The notes below the pieces were generated by a model, which ran no database searches, was not told the DNA's origin, and was given only the letters and a program-made list of their open reading frames with translations. This document shows positions 51,413-59,122 of a DNA stretch of 64,000 nt, one piece after another. Both the position numbers and the translations under genes were made by a program. The DNA is from Archangium minus (GTDB lineage: Bacteria > Myxococcota > Myxococcia > Myxococcales > Myxococcaceae): positions 4,402,001 through 4,466,000 of the forward strand of contig NZ_CP043494.1 of assembly GCF_044360475.1 (NCBI RefSeq). The letters run 5' to 3'. Within the stretch, counting starts at the first letter, position 1, and every line of letters begins with the position of its first letter.

Positions 51413-52840
51413 CTAGCGGCGGCGACGGCGGCGCAGGACTCCGGCGAGCACCCACGCGCCCATGGGGAAGAGCGCCATGGCCGGCCCGGCCGAGCAGCCC
51501 GGAGGCGAGTTCGGGTCCAGGTTTTCCGAGTCATCCGGGCCTGTGGGCAGCCCAGGGTTCCCGGTCACAGGGTCCGGATTGGGGGTGGACGGCGGGGTCG
51601 GACCCGGCTGCTCGGTTCCCGGGGGGCCCGAGGGCTCGGACGGGCCCGGCTGCTCCGGCTCCGCCTCGAGCGGAGGAAGCTCCTTGGTGAGGGTGAAGCT
51701 GTCCAGCGTCTTGCCCGAGGGCGTCAGCACCTGGGCGGAGAGGGTGCCGTCCTCCACTGTCACGTCGAGGTAGCCGTGGTCCTTGTCGTTGCGCAGAGCG
51801 GCCCAGGACGGCTTGCTGCCCTCGAGCGGGCGCAGGGACGCGCCGCCACTGCCTACCACGAGGTAGACGGGCTGGCGGGTATTCGAGGGCGCCACCGAGG
51901 TGCCCTTCATGGGATGGGTGCGCTCGTAGTGGTGGTCGTGCCCGGTGAGCACCAGGTCCACCCCGTGCTTCTCGAAGAGGGGGGTGAACTCGCGGCGCAT
52001 GAGGAGCTGCGAGCCGTGCTCACCGCTGCTCCAGGGCGGATGGTGGAAGAAGACGACCTTCCAGGGGGCGGTGCTGGCGGCGAGGTCCTCTTCCACCCAC
52101 TTCTTCTGTGCGGCGAGCGTGCAGCGGTCCGTCGAGGACAGGCCGATGGCGCAGTTGGAGTCGATGGCCACGAAGTGCACGTGGCCCCAGTCGAAGGAGT
52201 AGTAGTACTCCCCACCGCTCTTGCTGGTGGGCAGGTAGAGGTTGTCGAAGTAGGGCTGGCCCTTGTTGGTGACGTACTCGTGGTTGCCAGGGACGGCGAA
52301 GAAGGGCACCTGCGAGAGCAGCGGCGCCATGGGCACGAAGAGGTTGTTCTGGAACTCGGCCTCGGTGCCAGCATCGTAGGCGTTGTCGCCGAGCATCAGG
52401 AAGAGCTCGGGCTTGCGGGCGAGCATGGCATTGGCCACGTTGCGTTGGTTGGCATTGTTCATGCCGAAGTCGCCCACGGCGGTGAAGTGGACGCGGCGCG
52501 TGCCGGGGACAGGCGCGGTGGAGAAGCGCACGGGGTTGGTGCGGGCGCCGCAGGCATCCACGAGGTAGGTGTACTCGGTGCCAGGCTGCAGGCCGTTGAG
52601 GACGATCGCGTGGTTACGGCTGCTGGACGCTGATTGAGCGGACTGATCCGTGAGGCCGTTGGTGCCGTAGCGAACCGAGGGGACGCACGAGGCATCGAGG
52701 CGGAAGGCGATGGTGGCGGTATCCGGGCCCACTCTCTGGAGGTAGGGCTGACGGGTCAGGCTCGCGGCGCTGGCACTGCTCGCGGTGAGGGTGAGCGCGG
52801 CGGCTGTGGCGCCGAGCGCCAGGGAATACAGACGGTGCAT
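51413..52840 (-). CDS. Purple-acid-phosphatase-like metallophosphoesterase with MYXO-CTERM tail
   Basis: A 475-residue exported protein. Signal peptide ~1-22; then a fibronectin-like N-terminal domain (~25-115: PYLQRVGPDTATIAFR) and a calcineurin-like phosphoesterase: VGDFGMNN, MLGDNAYD, VPGNHEY, VFFHHPPW and LTGHDHHYERT. A Pro/Gly/Glu linker leads to GCSAGP, one hydrophobic helix and RRRRRR at the end, the three-part MYXO-CTERM surface-sorting signal. It is likely displayed on the cell surface after processing. GGAGG precedes the ATG. Confidence 0.88.
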   Translation of the reverse strand: MHRLYSLALGATAAALTLTASSASAASLTRQPYLQRVGPDTATIAFRLDASCVPSVRYGTNGLTDQSAQSASSSRNHAIVLNGLQPGTEYTYLVDACGARTNPVRFSTAPVPGTRRVHFTAVGDFGMNNANQRNVANAMLARKPELFLMLGDNAYDAGTEAEFQNNLFVPMAPLLSQVPFFAVPGNHEYVTNKGQPYFDNLYLPTSKSGGEYYYSFDWGHVHFVAIDSNCAIGLSSTDRCTLAAQKKWVEEDLAASTAPWKVVFFHHPPWSSGEHGSQLLMRREFTPLFEKHGVDLVLTGHDHHYERTHPMKGTSVAPSNTRQPVYLVVGSGGASLRPLEGSKPSWAALRNDKDHGYLDVTVEDGTLSAQVLTPSGKTLDSFTLTKELPPLEAEPEQPGPSEPSGPPGTEQPGPTPPSTPNPDPVTGNPGLPTGPDDSENLDPNSPPGCSAGPAMALFPMGAWVLAGVLRRRRRR

Positions 52841-53020
52841 GGAGCCTCCTGTCCGAGCCATTCGGACCGGGGTTGCAACCGTCCACCGTTGGACATCCAT
52901 CCGCTCACTCGCGGTCGCTCGCTCGCTGAGCGGCGGGGCGGCGAGGGCTTGATGGGCCTCTTCCGAGGCTTCACACAATGGAGGAGGGGAGAGGGCTCCC
53001 CTGCCTCCAGGTCGTGTGCT

Positions 53021-53773
53021 TCAGGGCTTCTTCACGTCGTAGGAGATGAGCTCCTCCGTCCGCTCGCCCGTCTCCTTCACCTTGCCGACGCCGGGCACCA
53101 GCCAGTACGTGCGCACCGGCTCGTTCTTGTCCTTGCGCTCGCGCTTCAGGCGGATGGCGTTCGTGAAGGTGCCCGCCTGGGTCGTGACGGTGTCGTTCAC
53201 CGCCTCCACGCTCCAGATGTACTTCTTCTTGTCGGTGTCATCCTCCCGGGAGCTGTTCGGATAGCGCGTCAGCTCGTTGAGGCTGGACTCGACGTTCCAC
53301 CCCATGGGCCGCTCCTGGTCGAGCGACTTCATCGCCGCGGGATTCCAGGTCGTCACCCGCGCCAGCGCGCCCGCTTTGTGGTCCTCCTCGCGCAGGCGGT
53401 ACACCACTCCGTCCTTCGCGATCTGCCAGGACAGCTCCTCCAGGTGGGGCTGCGTGCTGCGCATCGCGACGGCCGTCATGGTCGTCTCCGGCACCGGCTG
53501 CTCTCCCAGCACCTCCACCCGCTTCTCGAATCGCCCCAGCTTCGGGTCGTCGATGCGGTACGTCCACGTCGAATCCTTCGTGAGCGGCCAGAGAGTCGTG
53601 AGCGTGGCCGGTGTGTCCGTGCCATCTCCCGGAGGGGTGTCCGGCAGATCCACCGTCCCATCCGGGTTCGTCACGGCCGGCGGATCCTGATTCTGCGTGG
53701 GCAGGCTCCCGCCCTCGCCACACCCCACCCAACATCCCACCGCCACCAGTGCGGCCCACCTCCAACGCCTCAT
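53021..53773 (-). CDS. Lipoprotein at the end of the polyphosphate operon
   Basis: A 250-residue lipoprotein: signal peptide RWRWAALVAVGCWVGC gives a lipobox Cys. After a Pro/Asp/Thr linker comes a beta-rich domain (LWPLTKDSTWTYRID, LREEDHKAG and the end GKVKETGERTEELISYDV). The start overlaps the DUF4956 stop by ATGA. GGGAGGAG precedes the start. It has no family I recognise, though it resembles proteins that track a metabolite-modified chain at the envelope. It is the last gene of the five-gene operon. Confidence 0.75.
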   Translation of the reverse strand: MRRWRWAALVAVGCWVGCGEGGSLPTQNQDPPAVTNPDGTVDLPDTPPGDGTDTPATLTTLWPLTKDSTWTYRIDDPKLGRFEKRVEVLGEQPVPETTMTAVAMRSTQPHLEELSWQIAKDGVVYRLREEDHKAGALARVTTWNPAAMKSLDQERPMGWNVESSLNELTRYPNSSREDDTDKKKYIWSVEAVNDTVTTQAGTFTNAIRLKRERKDKNEPVRTYWLVPGVGKVKETGERTEELISYDVKKP

Positions 53774-54477
53774 CCCCGCTCCTCCCAACTGCCCTTGCCA
53801 GAGGGCATTTCCATCCACCGCAGTCCCCGGAGGGGGCCGCCCGCCGTGCGGCTCAGCGCCGACGCGAGCATCCCCGGCTCCTTCTCCTCCACCTCGAGCT
53901 CCAGCCGCCGCCCGTCGAAGTCCAGCGCGCAGCTGCGGACCAGCACGTTGCGCTCGCCGAGCGCCTTCCTCAGGATCGCCTCCGCGCCCACCAGGTCATC
54001 CGCCTGGGCCGACACCAGCATCCGCTGCTTCGGCGCGGTGGCCTCCTTCTTGTCGAAGAAGTCCAGCACCCACAGCAGCACGCCGACGAACACGGTGCCC
54101 ACTCCGGCCAGTCCCAGGCTGCCGTGTCCGCACGCCATGCCCAGGCCAATCACCAGGAAGAGGATGGCCGCGTCGCGCGGATCCTTCAGTCCCGAGCGGA
54201 AGCGCACAAAGCCGCCGAGCCCCACCAGGCCGAAGGCCTTGGCCATGCTGTTGCCGATGACGGCGGTGATGACGGCCGCCGCGGTGCACAGCAGCACCTG
54301 GGCTTGCACCATCTCCGCCTTGGGCAACGGCTTGCCGGTGAGCAGTCGCCACGGTCGCAGCGCGAGCACCGTGCCGAGCGTCACCGCCGCCAGCAGACGC
54401 GGCACCATCATGCCCGCGTCCTGGAGGGAGATTCCGGAGGACACATCGTTGGCGAGCTCCGAGAAGAACGGCTCCAT
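53770..54477 (-). CDS. DUF4956 membrane protein
   Basis: A 235-residue protein with about four membrane helices (GMMVPRLLAAVTLGTVLAL; AQVLLCTAAAVITAVIGNSM; AAILFLVIGLGMACG; VGTVFVGVLLWVLDFF) and a soluble C-terminal domain. DUF4956 proteins occur with VTC polyphosphate polymerases in many bacteria; here too the VTC gene is in the same operon. It could be a channel or a regulator of polyphosphate export. The start is 19 nt after the end of the kinase-repeat gene. Confidence 0.85.
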   Translation of the reverse strand: MEPFFSELANDVSSGISLQDAGMMVPRLLAAVTLGTVLALRPWRLLTGKPLPKAEMVQAQVLLCTAAAVITAVIGNSMAKAFGLVGLGGFVRFRSGLKDPRDAAILFLVIGLGMACGHGSLGLAGVGTVFVGVLLWVLDFFDKKEATAPKQRMLVSAQADDLVGAEAILRKALGERNVLVRSCALDFDGRRLELEVEEKEPGMLASALSRTAGGPLRGLRWMEMPSGKGSWEERG

Positions 54478-54496
54478 GGTCCCGTTCCTTTCTGGT

Positions 54497-56203
54497 TCAG
54501 AGCGCCGGCCGTTGTGCGTCGTCCGCTGCCATCCGCTGGGCCATGCGCTCCGAGGGCTGCACGGCCGTGTGCGCGGCGGCGATGATGCGGTAGGCGTTGC
54601 GCAGCACCGGCAGGCGGCTGGAGGTCAGCGTGAGCGCGCGCAGCACGAGCGCCTCGGCACGCTCGCAGAGTGGCAGCCCCTCCAGCGAGGACACCACCGT
54701 GGCGGGCCAGCGCGACACAAAGGCCTCTCGCAAGCTCCACGCGCGCGGGTCATCCAGCCCGTCCAGCGAGTCGAGGGCCTCCTTTGTCAGCGGAGCGCCG
54801 CGCTCGCGCAGGGCGTAGGCCTCTTCGGTGGTGAGTCCCGTCAGTGAGCGCAGCACCAGCTTCAGCGCCTTGTCCTCCAGTGCCACGCGCAGCTCTCGCG
54901 CGAAGGGCGTGTCCAAGCCTTGGATGCTGCGCAGCACCGCCAGCCTGTTGTGGGACAGCAGGCTCTGGCGCAGGGTGTCCGCTCGGGCCGAGTCCAGGCC
55001 GGTCAGGCTTCGCGCCACGTCCGTGTACAGCCCGCGCCGCACGCCCAGCTCCCGCGCCTCCCAGGCGGGCTCGTCATCCACCCCGGCCAGTCCGCAGAGC
55101 ACCTCGCCCAGGCGCCCCTCACGCAGGGCGTGCTCGCGCAGGGCCCAGGCCTCGGGCGAGTCGTTGCGCTTGAGGCCCGAGAGCACCTCCGCGGGCGCGT
55201 GCGTGTAGAGGCGCTCGCGCAGGGCCATGGCCTGCGGCACCGAGCTGGCGCCGAGGCTCGTGGCCACTTCCTGCGGCACCACCTCCGCCAGCAGCTCGCG
55301 CAGGGCCCAGGCTGGCTCGTCGTCCAGGCCAATGAGGCTGCGCACCGTGAGTCCCGGGAAGCGCTCCACGAAGCCCAGCCGTCGCTGGTGCGCGGCGAAG
55401 CCGGGGATGCCGCCCAGCAGCCACACCGCGAGCTGGGGCTCGCGCACCTCGAGGTCGTCCAGCAGGCGGAAGAAGTGCTCCTCCACGTCATCCACCTGCG
55501 TCGGCACCCGCACCGGCGCGTCGCGAGGAGGGGTTATCCGCTGCGTCGGCAGCTCCCGCCCCTCCAGCCGCGCCACCACCGCCTCGACGATGCGCTGCTC
55601 CAGCACGTGCAGCGGCTGATCATTGTTCTCGATGACGAGCCAGCGCGCTGGATCCCTCCGCGCCATGTCGAGGAAGGCCTCTCGCGTGCGCACGGCCAGG
55701 CCTGCTCCGGCCAGTCCCTTGCGGCTGTCCGAGTCCGAGGCCCGCTCGCTCTTGTTCTTCCCCAGCCGCTTGCGCAGCCGAGCCAGGTCCGGCTCCACGT
55801 CCACCAGGATGACGAGATCCGGCCACAGCCCCTGCGAGGCCAGCTCGCACGCCGGCTCGAGCGACTGGCCAGGCAGACCCCGCCCGCCACCGCTGAGGGC
55901 CAGCTGGGAGTAGAGGTAGCGATCGCTGATGCACACCTCTCCGCGTGCCAGCGAGGGAGCGATGACCTCCTCCAGCTGCTGCGCGTCGCGGGCCAGGTTG
56001 AGGAAGAACTCGGTGCGCGGCGACATCTCCAGCAGCGTCGAGTCCCGGGTGAGCTCGCGGATACGCCGGGCGATGGGAGAGCGCAGCTCCCCGCCCTCGC
56101 GCGCGTGGGCCACCCGGTAGCCGAGCCGCCGCAGCCGCTGCGCCAGGAGGTTGGACAGGGTCGTCTTGCCGCTGCCGTCAATGCCTTCGAAGTCGATAAA
56201 CAC
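54497..56203 (-). CDS. Thymidylate-kinase-like P-loop protein fused to repeat domain
   Basis: A 568-residue protein. Residues ~1-210 form a TMK-type kinase: FEGIDGSGKTTLSNLL is the P-loop, ISDRYLYSQLAL the conserved Asp-Arg-Tyr strand, and VDVEPDLARLRKRLG the substrate-side helix. Residues ~250-540 hold about eight ~30-residue repeats with the core S-L-x-G-L-D-D-x-x-A-W-x-L-R-E, HEAT-like. It starts 6 nt after the VTC gene, and an ordinary housekeeping dTMP kinase would be ~205 residues. Function here is unknown: it may phosphorylate a nucleotide at the expense of, or in coordination with, polyphosphate. Confidence 0.8.
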   Translation of the reverse strand: MFIDFEGIDGSGKTTLSNLLAQRLRRLGYRVAHAREGGELRSPIARRIRELTRDSTLLEMSPRTEFFLNLARDAQQLEEVIAPSLARGEVCISDRYLYSQLALSGGGRGLPGQSLEPACELASQGLWPDLVILVDVEPDLARLRKRLGKNKSERASDSDSRKGLAGAGLAVRTREAFLDMARRDPARWLVIENNDQPLHVLEQRIVEAVVARLEGRELPTQRITPPRDAPVRVPTQVDDVEEHFFRLLDDLEVREPQLAVWLLGGIPGFAAHQRRLGFVERFPGLTVRSLIGLDDEPAWALRELLAEVVPQEVATSLGASSVPQAMALRERLYTHAPAEVLSGLKRNDSPEAWALREHALREGRLGEVLCGLAGVDDEPAWEARELGVRRGLYTDVARSLTGLDSARADTLRQSLLSHNRLAVLRSIQGLDTPFARELRVALEDKALKLVLRSLTGLTTEEAYALRERGAPLTKEALDSLDGLDDPRAWSLREAFVSRWPATVVSSLEGLPLCERAEALVLRALTLTSSRLPVLRNAYRIIAAAHTAVQPSERMAQRMAADDAQRPAL

Positions 56204-56209
56204 GGTTGC

Positions 56210-56923
56210 TCAGCCCCCCAGAATCCCGTCCGCGACGAAGTCGTGGACCCTCGCCATGCCCTCGGCGAACTTGCTGTACGCCGGTTCGCGCCCGGGGTTG
56301 AGTGCCGCGAGCCATTCGGGCAGCTCCTCTCCCAGGTGCTTCACTTCCACCACCACCCGCCCGTCCAGGGCCAGTGGCTCGCCCAACCGCTCCGCGCTCA
56401 GCGTCCTCTCGCTGAGTGCCAGCTCTGATGAAACCCGGTGGAAGCCGATGTCCCGGTCCACCGTCACCCGCCACGCTTGAGAGCACTGGTACACGTGCCG
56501 CCGGTAGGTCACCGCGAGCACCGGAATCAGTCCGCCCCCGGCGATGAGCGGCAGCAGTCGCACACCGCCCTGCAGGGCCTGGCCGAGCTGCGCACGCGGC
56601 ACCCATACCCGGCGCTTCTGCGTGACGCCGTTGCGCTCGCGCTTCACCTCCAGCACCACGCGCTCCACGCCACCGGCGCCCACGTCCGGCGAGTACTCCT
56701 TGGTGCGCACCTTGAGGCAGTCATTCGGAGTGCGCAGCGAGCGCATGGCCAGCGGGTAGCCCGGCTTGTCGAAGTAGACGGAGGTGATGCGCGTGGGCGG
56801 AGACAGGTAGCCGCCCAGCGACGCGGAGAGCCGCGTGCACAGGGCCACCGCCTCGTTCATGTCCACCACCAGCTTGAATTCCCGTCGCAGCTTGGTGACT
56901 TGTCCTTCTGCGAACTGGAGCAT
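56210..56923 (-). CDS. VTC-domain polyphosphate polymerase
   Basis: A 237-residue cytosolic VTC (triphosphate tunnel metalloenzyme) domain. The basic tunnel residues are visible: KLRREFKLVV, LKVRTKEY, VVLEVKRER, AVTYRRHVYQ, TVDRDIGF and VVVEVKH. It makes inorganic polyphosphate from ATP gamma-phosphates, by family analogy. It sits between the porin and the kinase-repeat genes with gaps of 15 and 6 nt, so co-transcription is clear. In eukaryotes VTC feeds polyphosphate through a membrane; the DUF4956 partner may do so here. Confidence 0.9.
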   Translation of the reverse strand: MLQFAEGQVTKLRREFKLVVDMNEAVALCTRLSASLGGYLSPPTRITSVYFDKPGYPLAMRSLRTPNDCLKVRTKEYSPDVGAGGVERVVLEVKRERNGVTQKRRVWVPRAQLGQALQGGVRLLPLIAGGGLIPVLAVTYRRHVYQCSQAWRVTVDRDIGFHRVSSELALSERTLSAERLGEPLALDGRVVVEVKHLGEELPEWLAALNPGREPAYSKFAEGMARVHDFVADGILGG

Positions 56924-56938
56924 GGTCGATCTCCGTTC

Positions 56939-58171
56939 CTAGAAGCGCATGGCGAGCTGCAGCGAGTACTCCAGGCCCGCCGCCTCGTCGCCCGGGCGCA
57001 GCGCGTGCTCGGCTTGCAGCTGGGCCTTGAAGTGCTCCGAGTAGAGGACGTTGAAGCCCCCCACGACGCCATAGCCACGCGCCTTCAGCGGGCCGAGGAG
57101 CTGCAGCGTCTCGGCGCCCACCACGGGCTGCACCGCCCACCCGTCCTCGCCCACGGGCAGCGTGTAGCTGGCCAACCCCAGCTGCGCGTTGAAGGGCCCC
57201 ACCGAGAGCACCCCGTTGACGTACTCACCTGACAGCTCCAACCCTCCCAACCGCAGCGCCGCATCCGCTGTCACCGCGTAGTTGCGGATGCCCTTGAAGA
57301 CTTCCGTCATGTAGCCGCTCGCCCCAATGGTGAGGACCTTGAAGGGACGCACGCTCACTCGGAGCGCGGCGTCCTCGCCGTTGATCGTGTCTGTGTCCTC
57401 GTCCCTGGCGCCCTGGAAGACGCCACCGGACACCTTCAGCTTCCAGGCCTGCTTGATGCTCGCCTCGCCCATCAGTCCGAGCCGGCGACCGCCCAGATGG
57501 TGTGTATCCTCCAGGTAGTCCGCCACCAGTCCGCGCCGCATCAACGGCAGCCGCCAGGAGGACTCGAGCTCGCGCTCCAGGAAGGGTGCCTTGAACTGGC
57601 CACCGTAGAGGCGCAGCCGCTTCTTTCCATCGGCGACGCGCACGAAGGCGTCCTTGAGGATCGACTTGGACGACAGGTCCGCCGTCACCTCCGCGTCCAC
57701 GTGGGACAGCGAGGCTTGCAGGCCCACGCGCGCGGACGCGATGGACAGCGAGCGCTCGTATTGATCGCGCTCGTCCGCGCTCACCCGGGCGTAGACGCGC
57801 CCGAAGGGGCGAACCTGCAGTCCCTTCGTCTTCTCCTGGTTCGCGGACTGGCCCTCGCCGCCCTCGGAGATGGGCTCCGTCACCGCGCCAGCCCCGGGCT
57901 TCGGCTTCTTCTCCTTGGGCTTCGGCGCGTCCACCGTCGGCGTCAGCTGCGCTCCCGGCGTCAGCTCCGCGACGGCTGTCGGCTCTGCTTCGGGCGTTGG
58001 CTCAGCCTCCGGTGCCGCTTGTGCTTCGGGTGCCGATTCCGGTGCCGGTTCAGTTTCCGGTGCCGGTTCCGCCTCCGGAACAGGCTCTGCCGCCAACACG
58101 GGCGTGCCCAGAAGGATGACCGTGGCGAGGAGCCCCCGACGTCCTTTGCCGCCCCATTTTCCCTCACCCAT
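56939..58171 (-). CDS. Phosphate-selective-porin-like outer-membrane protein
   Basis: A 410-residue exported protein. The signal peptide (LLATVILLGTPVLAA) is followed by a low-complexity linker with repeated PEAEP/PETEP units, then a barrel of the OprO/OprP type: RVYARVSADERDQYERSLSIA, RLRLYGGQFKAPFLERELE and a C-terminal strand ending in MRF (Phe). GGGGAGG precedes the ATG at 58171. It heads the five-gene operon and ends 15 nt before the VTC start. It is likely a phosphate- or polyphosphate-related porin. Confidence 0.82.
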   Translation of the reverse strand: MGEGKWGGKGRRGLLATVILLGTPVLAAEPVPEAEPAPETEPAPESAPEAQAAPEAEPTPEAEPTAVAELTPGAQLTPTVDAPKPKEKKPKPGAGAVTEPISEGGEGQSANQEKTKGLQVRPFGRVYARVSADERDQYERSLSIASARVGLQASLSHVDAEVTADLSSKSILKDAFVRVADGKKRLRLYGGQFKAPFLERELESSWRLPLMRRGLVADYLEDTHHLGGRRLGLMGEASIKQAWKLKVSGGVFQGARDEDTDTINGEDAALRVSVRPFKVLTIGASGYMTEVFKGIRNYAVTADAALRLGGLELSGEYVNGVLSVGPFNAQLGLASYTLPVGEDGWAVQPVVGAETLQLLGPLKARGYGVVGGFNVLYSEHFKAQLQAEHALRPGDEAAGLEYSLQLAMRF

Positions 58172-58348
58172 GCTCGCCTCCCCGCCCCAATCCGTGGGAG
58201 GGCTGTGCAACCGGGGTGCCCGGGTGGAAGGCGTCCAGGAGCCGACAGCCCAGCCCCCTGGCGTCCAAAAGCCACCGCCACCGGGGCGTTACGCAGCCGT
58301 TACCAGGAAGGAAATTTCCAACCGAGGGTGAGGCAGAGGCTTTCGAAG

Positions 58349-59071
58349 TTACTGCTCCACGGGAGGTTTGTTTTCAGCCTCCGTCGTGGCGGGGGAGGGA
58401 TCAGCTGCCGCGGGCTCGGAGACCGCGGAGGGCTCCGGAGAGGGCTCCGGGGGAGGTGCGGGTGTTGGCTCTGCGGCGGAGGCGGGGGGGCTTCGCTCCT
58501 TCTGCGCGTCTCCCTTCAGGAGGTTGCGCACGGTGTACCCGAGCAGTGCCAGGCACCCGAGTCCGAGTACGCCCCATCCGAGCATTCGGGGCACCGGGGA
58601 GGCGCCCACCGTGAAGGCGGCATGGAGCACCTTGTGTCGGGTCGTCCGGAAGCCCACATCCAGGAGGTAGGGGCCCTCGGTTTCGGGCGTGAAGGTCGCC
58701 TCCCAGTGGCGCGCACCCCGCTTCACGGTGACGCTCTGCCCATGGTGGGCACCCGCTTCACGCAGAGTGAGAATGAGCGGACCCTCGAAGGGGGCGCCCT
58801 CGAAGCTGCCCACCTCGAGGCTGACGTGGAGGGGCTCACCCTTCCGGGGCACGGCCGGGCGGATGTTCCCCTTGAGGAGCTCCTCGGTGTCCGACCAGGA
58901 GAGCTCCAGCCCATCCTCATGGGGAGCGACCTCGATCTGATCGGAGGGTCCCCGGGGCAGCCACGAGTCCGCGACGGCGGCGGTGGCCAGCAACAGACCG
59001 GCAATCAGCAGAAATCCAGGGTTTCTCGCGGGTCGTCTTTGCCTCGCCCTGGCACGTCGCCTAAGATGCAA
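58349..59071 (-). CDS. Membrane-anchored hypothetical protein
   Basis: A 240-residue protein. A basic leader and LLIAGLLLATAAVADS form a signal or anchor helix, then a beta-rich domain (LHVSLEVGSFEGAPFEGPLI) is followed by a second membrane helix (MLGWGVLGLGCLALLGYTV) and a Pro/Ala/Glu-rich tail. The start is not certain: TTG at 59071 is the first possible codon; it would lie across the divergent start region of the kinase gene. Domain resembles a FixG/Ig-like accessory module, unproven. Confidence 0.5.
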   Translation of the reverse strand: MHLRRRARARQRRPARNPGFLLIAGLLLATAAVADSWLPRGPSDQIEVAPHEDGLELSWSDTEELLKGNIRPAVPRKGEPLHVSLEVGSFEGAPFEGPLILTLREAGAHHGQSVTVKRGARHWEATFTPETEGPYLLDVGFRTTRHKVLHAAFTVGASPVPRMLGWGVLGLGCLALLGYTVRNLLKGDAQKERSPPASAAEPTPAPPPEPSPEPSAVSEPAAADPSPATTEAENKPPVEQ

Positions 59072-59122
59072 CGCCCTGACGTCTTCCACTTCGCGCTTGC
59101 TCCCCCCGGCGAGCCACCCGGG

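Noticed and set aside
52634..54847. Long + strand frame of 737 codons
   Set aside because: It is antisense to the phosphoesterase, lipoprotein, DUF4956 and kinase-repeat genes and shows low-complexity Arg/Pro/Ser composition.
54920..56428. + strand frame of 502 codons
   Set aside because: It is opposite the kinase-repeat gene and the start of VTC; His/Gln/Leu-rich composition is typical of antisense of high-GC genes.
57497..59122. N-terminal extension of the transmembrane kinase
   Set aside because: The frame is open for 540 codons upstream, but it runs antisense to the porin and DUF genes and has no domain; the kinase starts at 59123 or 59066.
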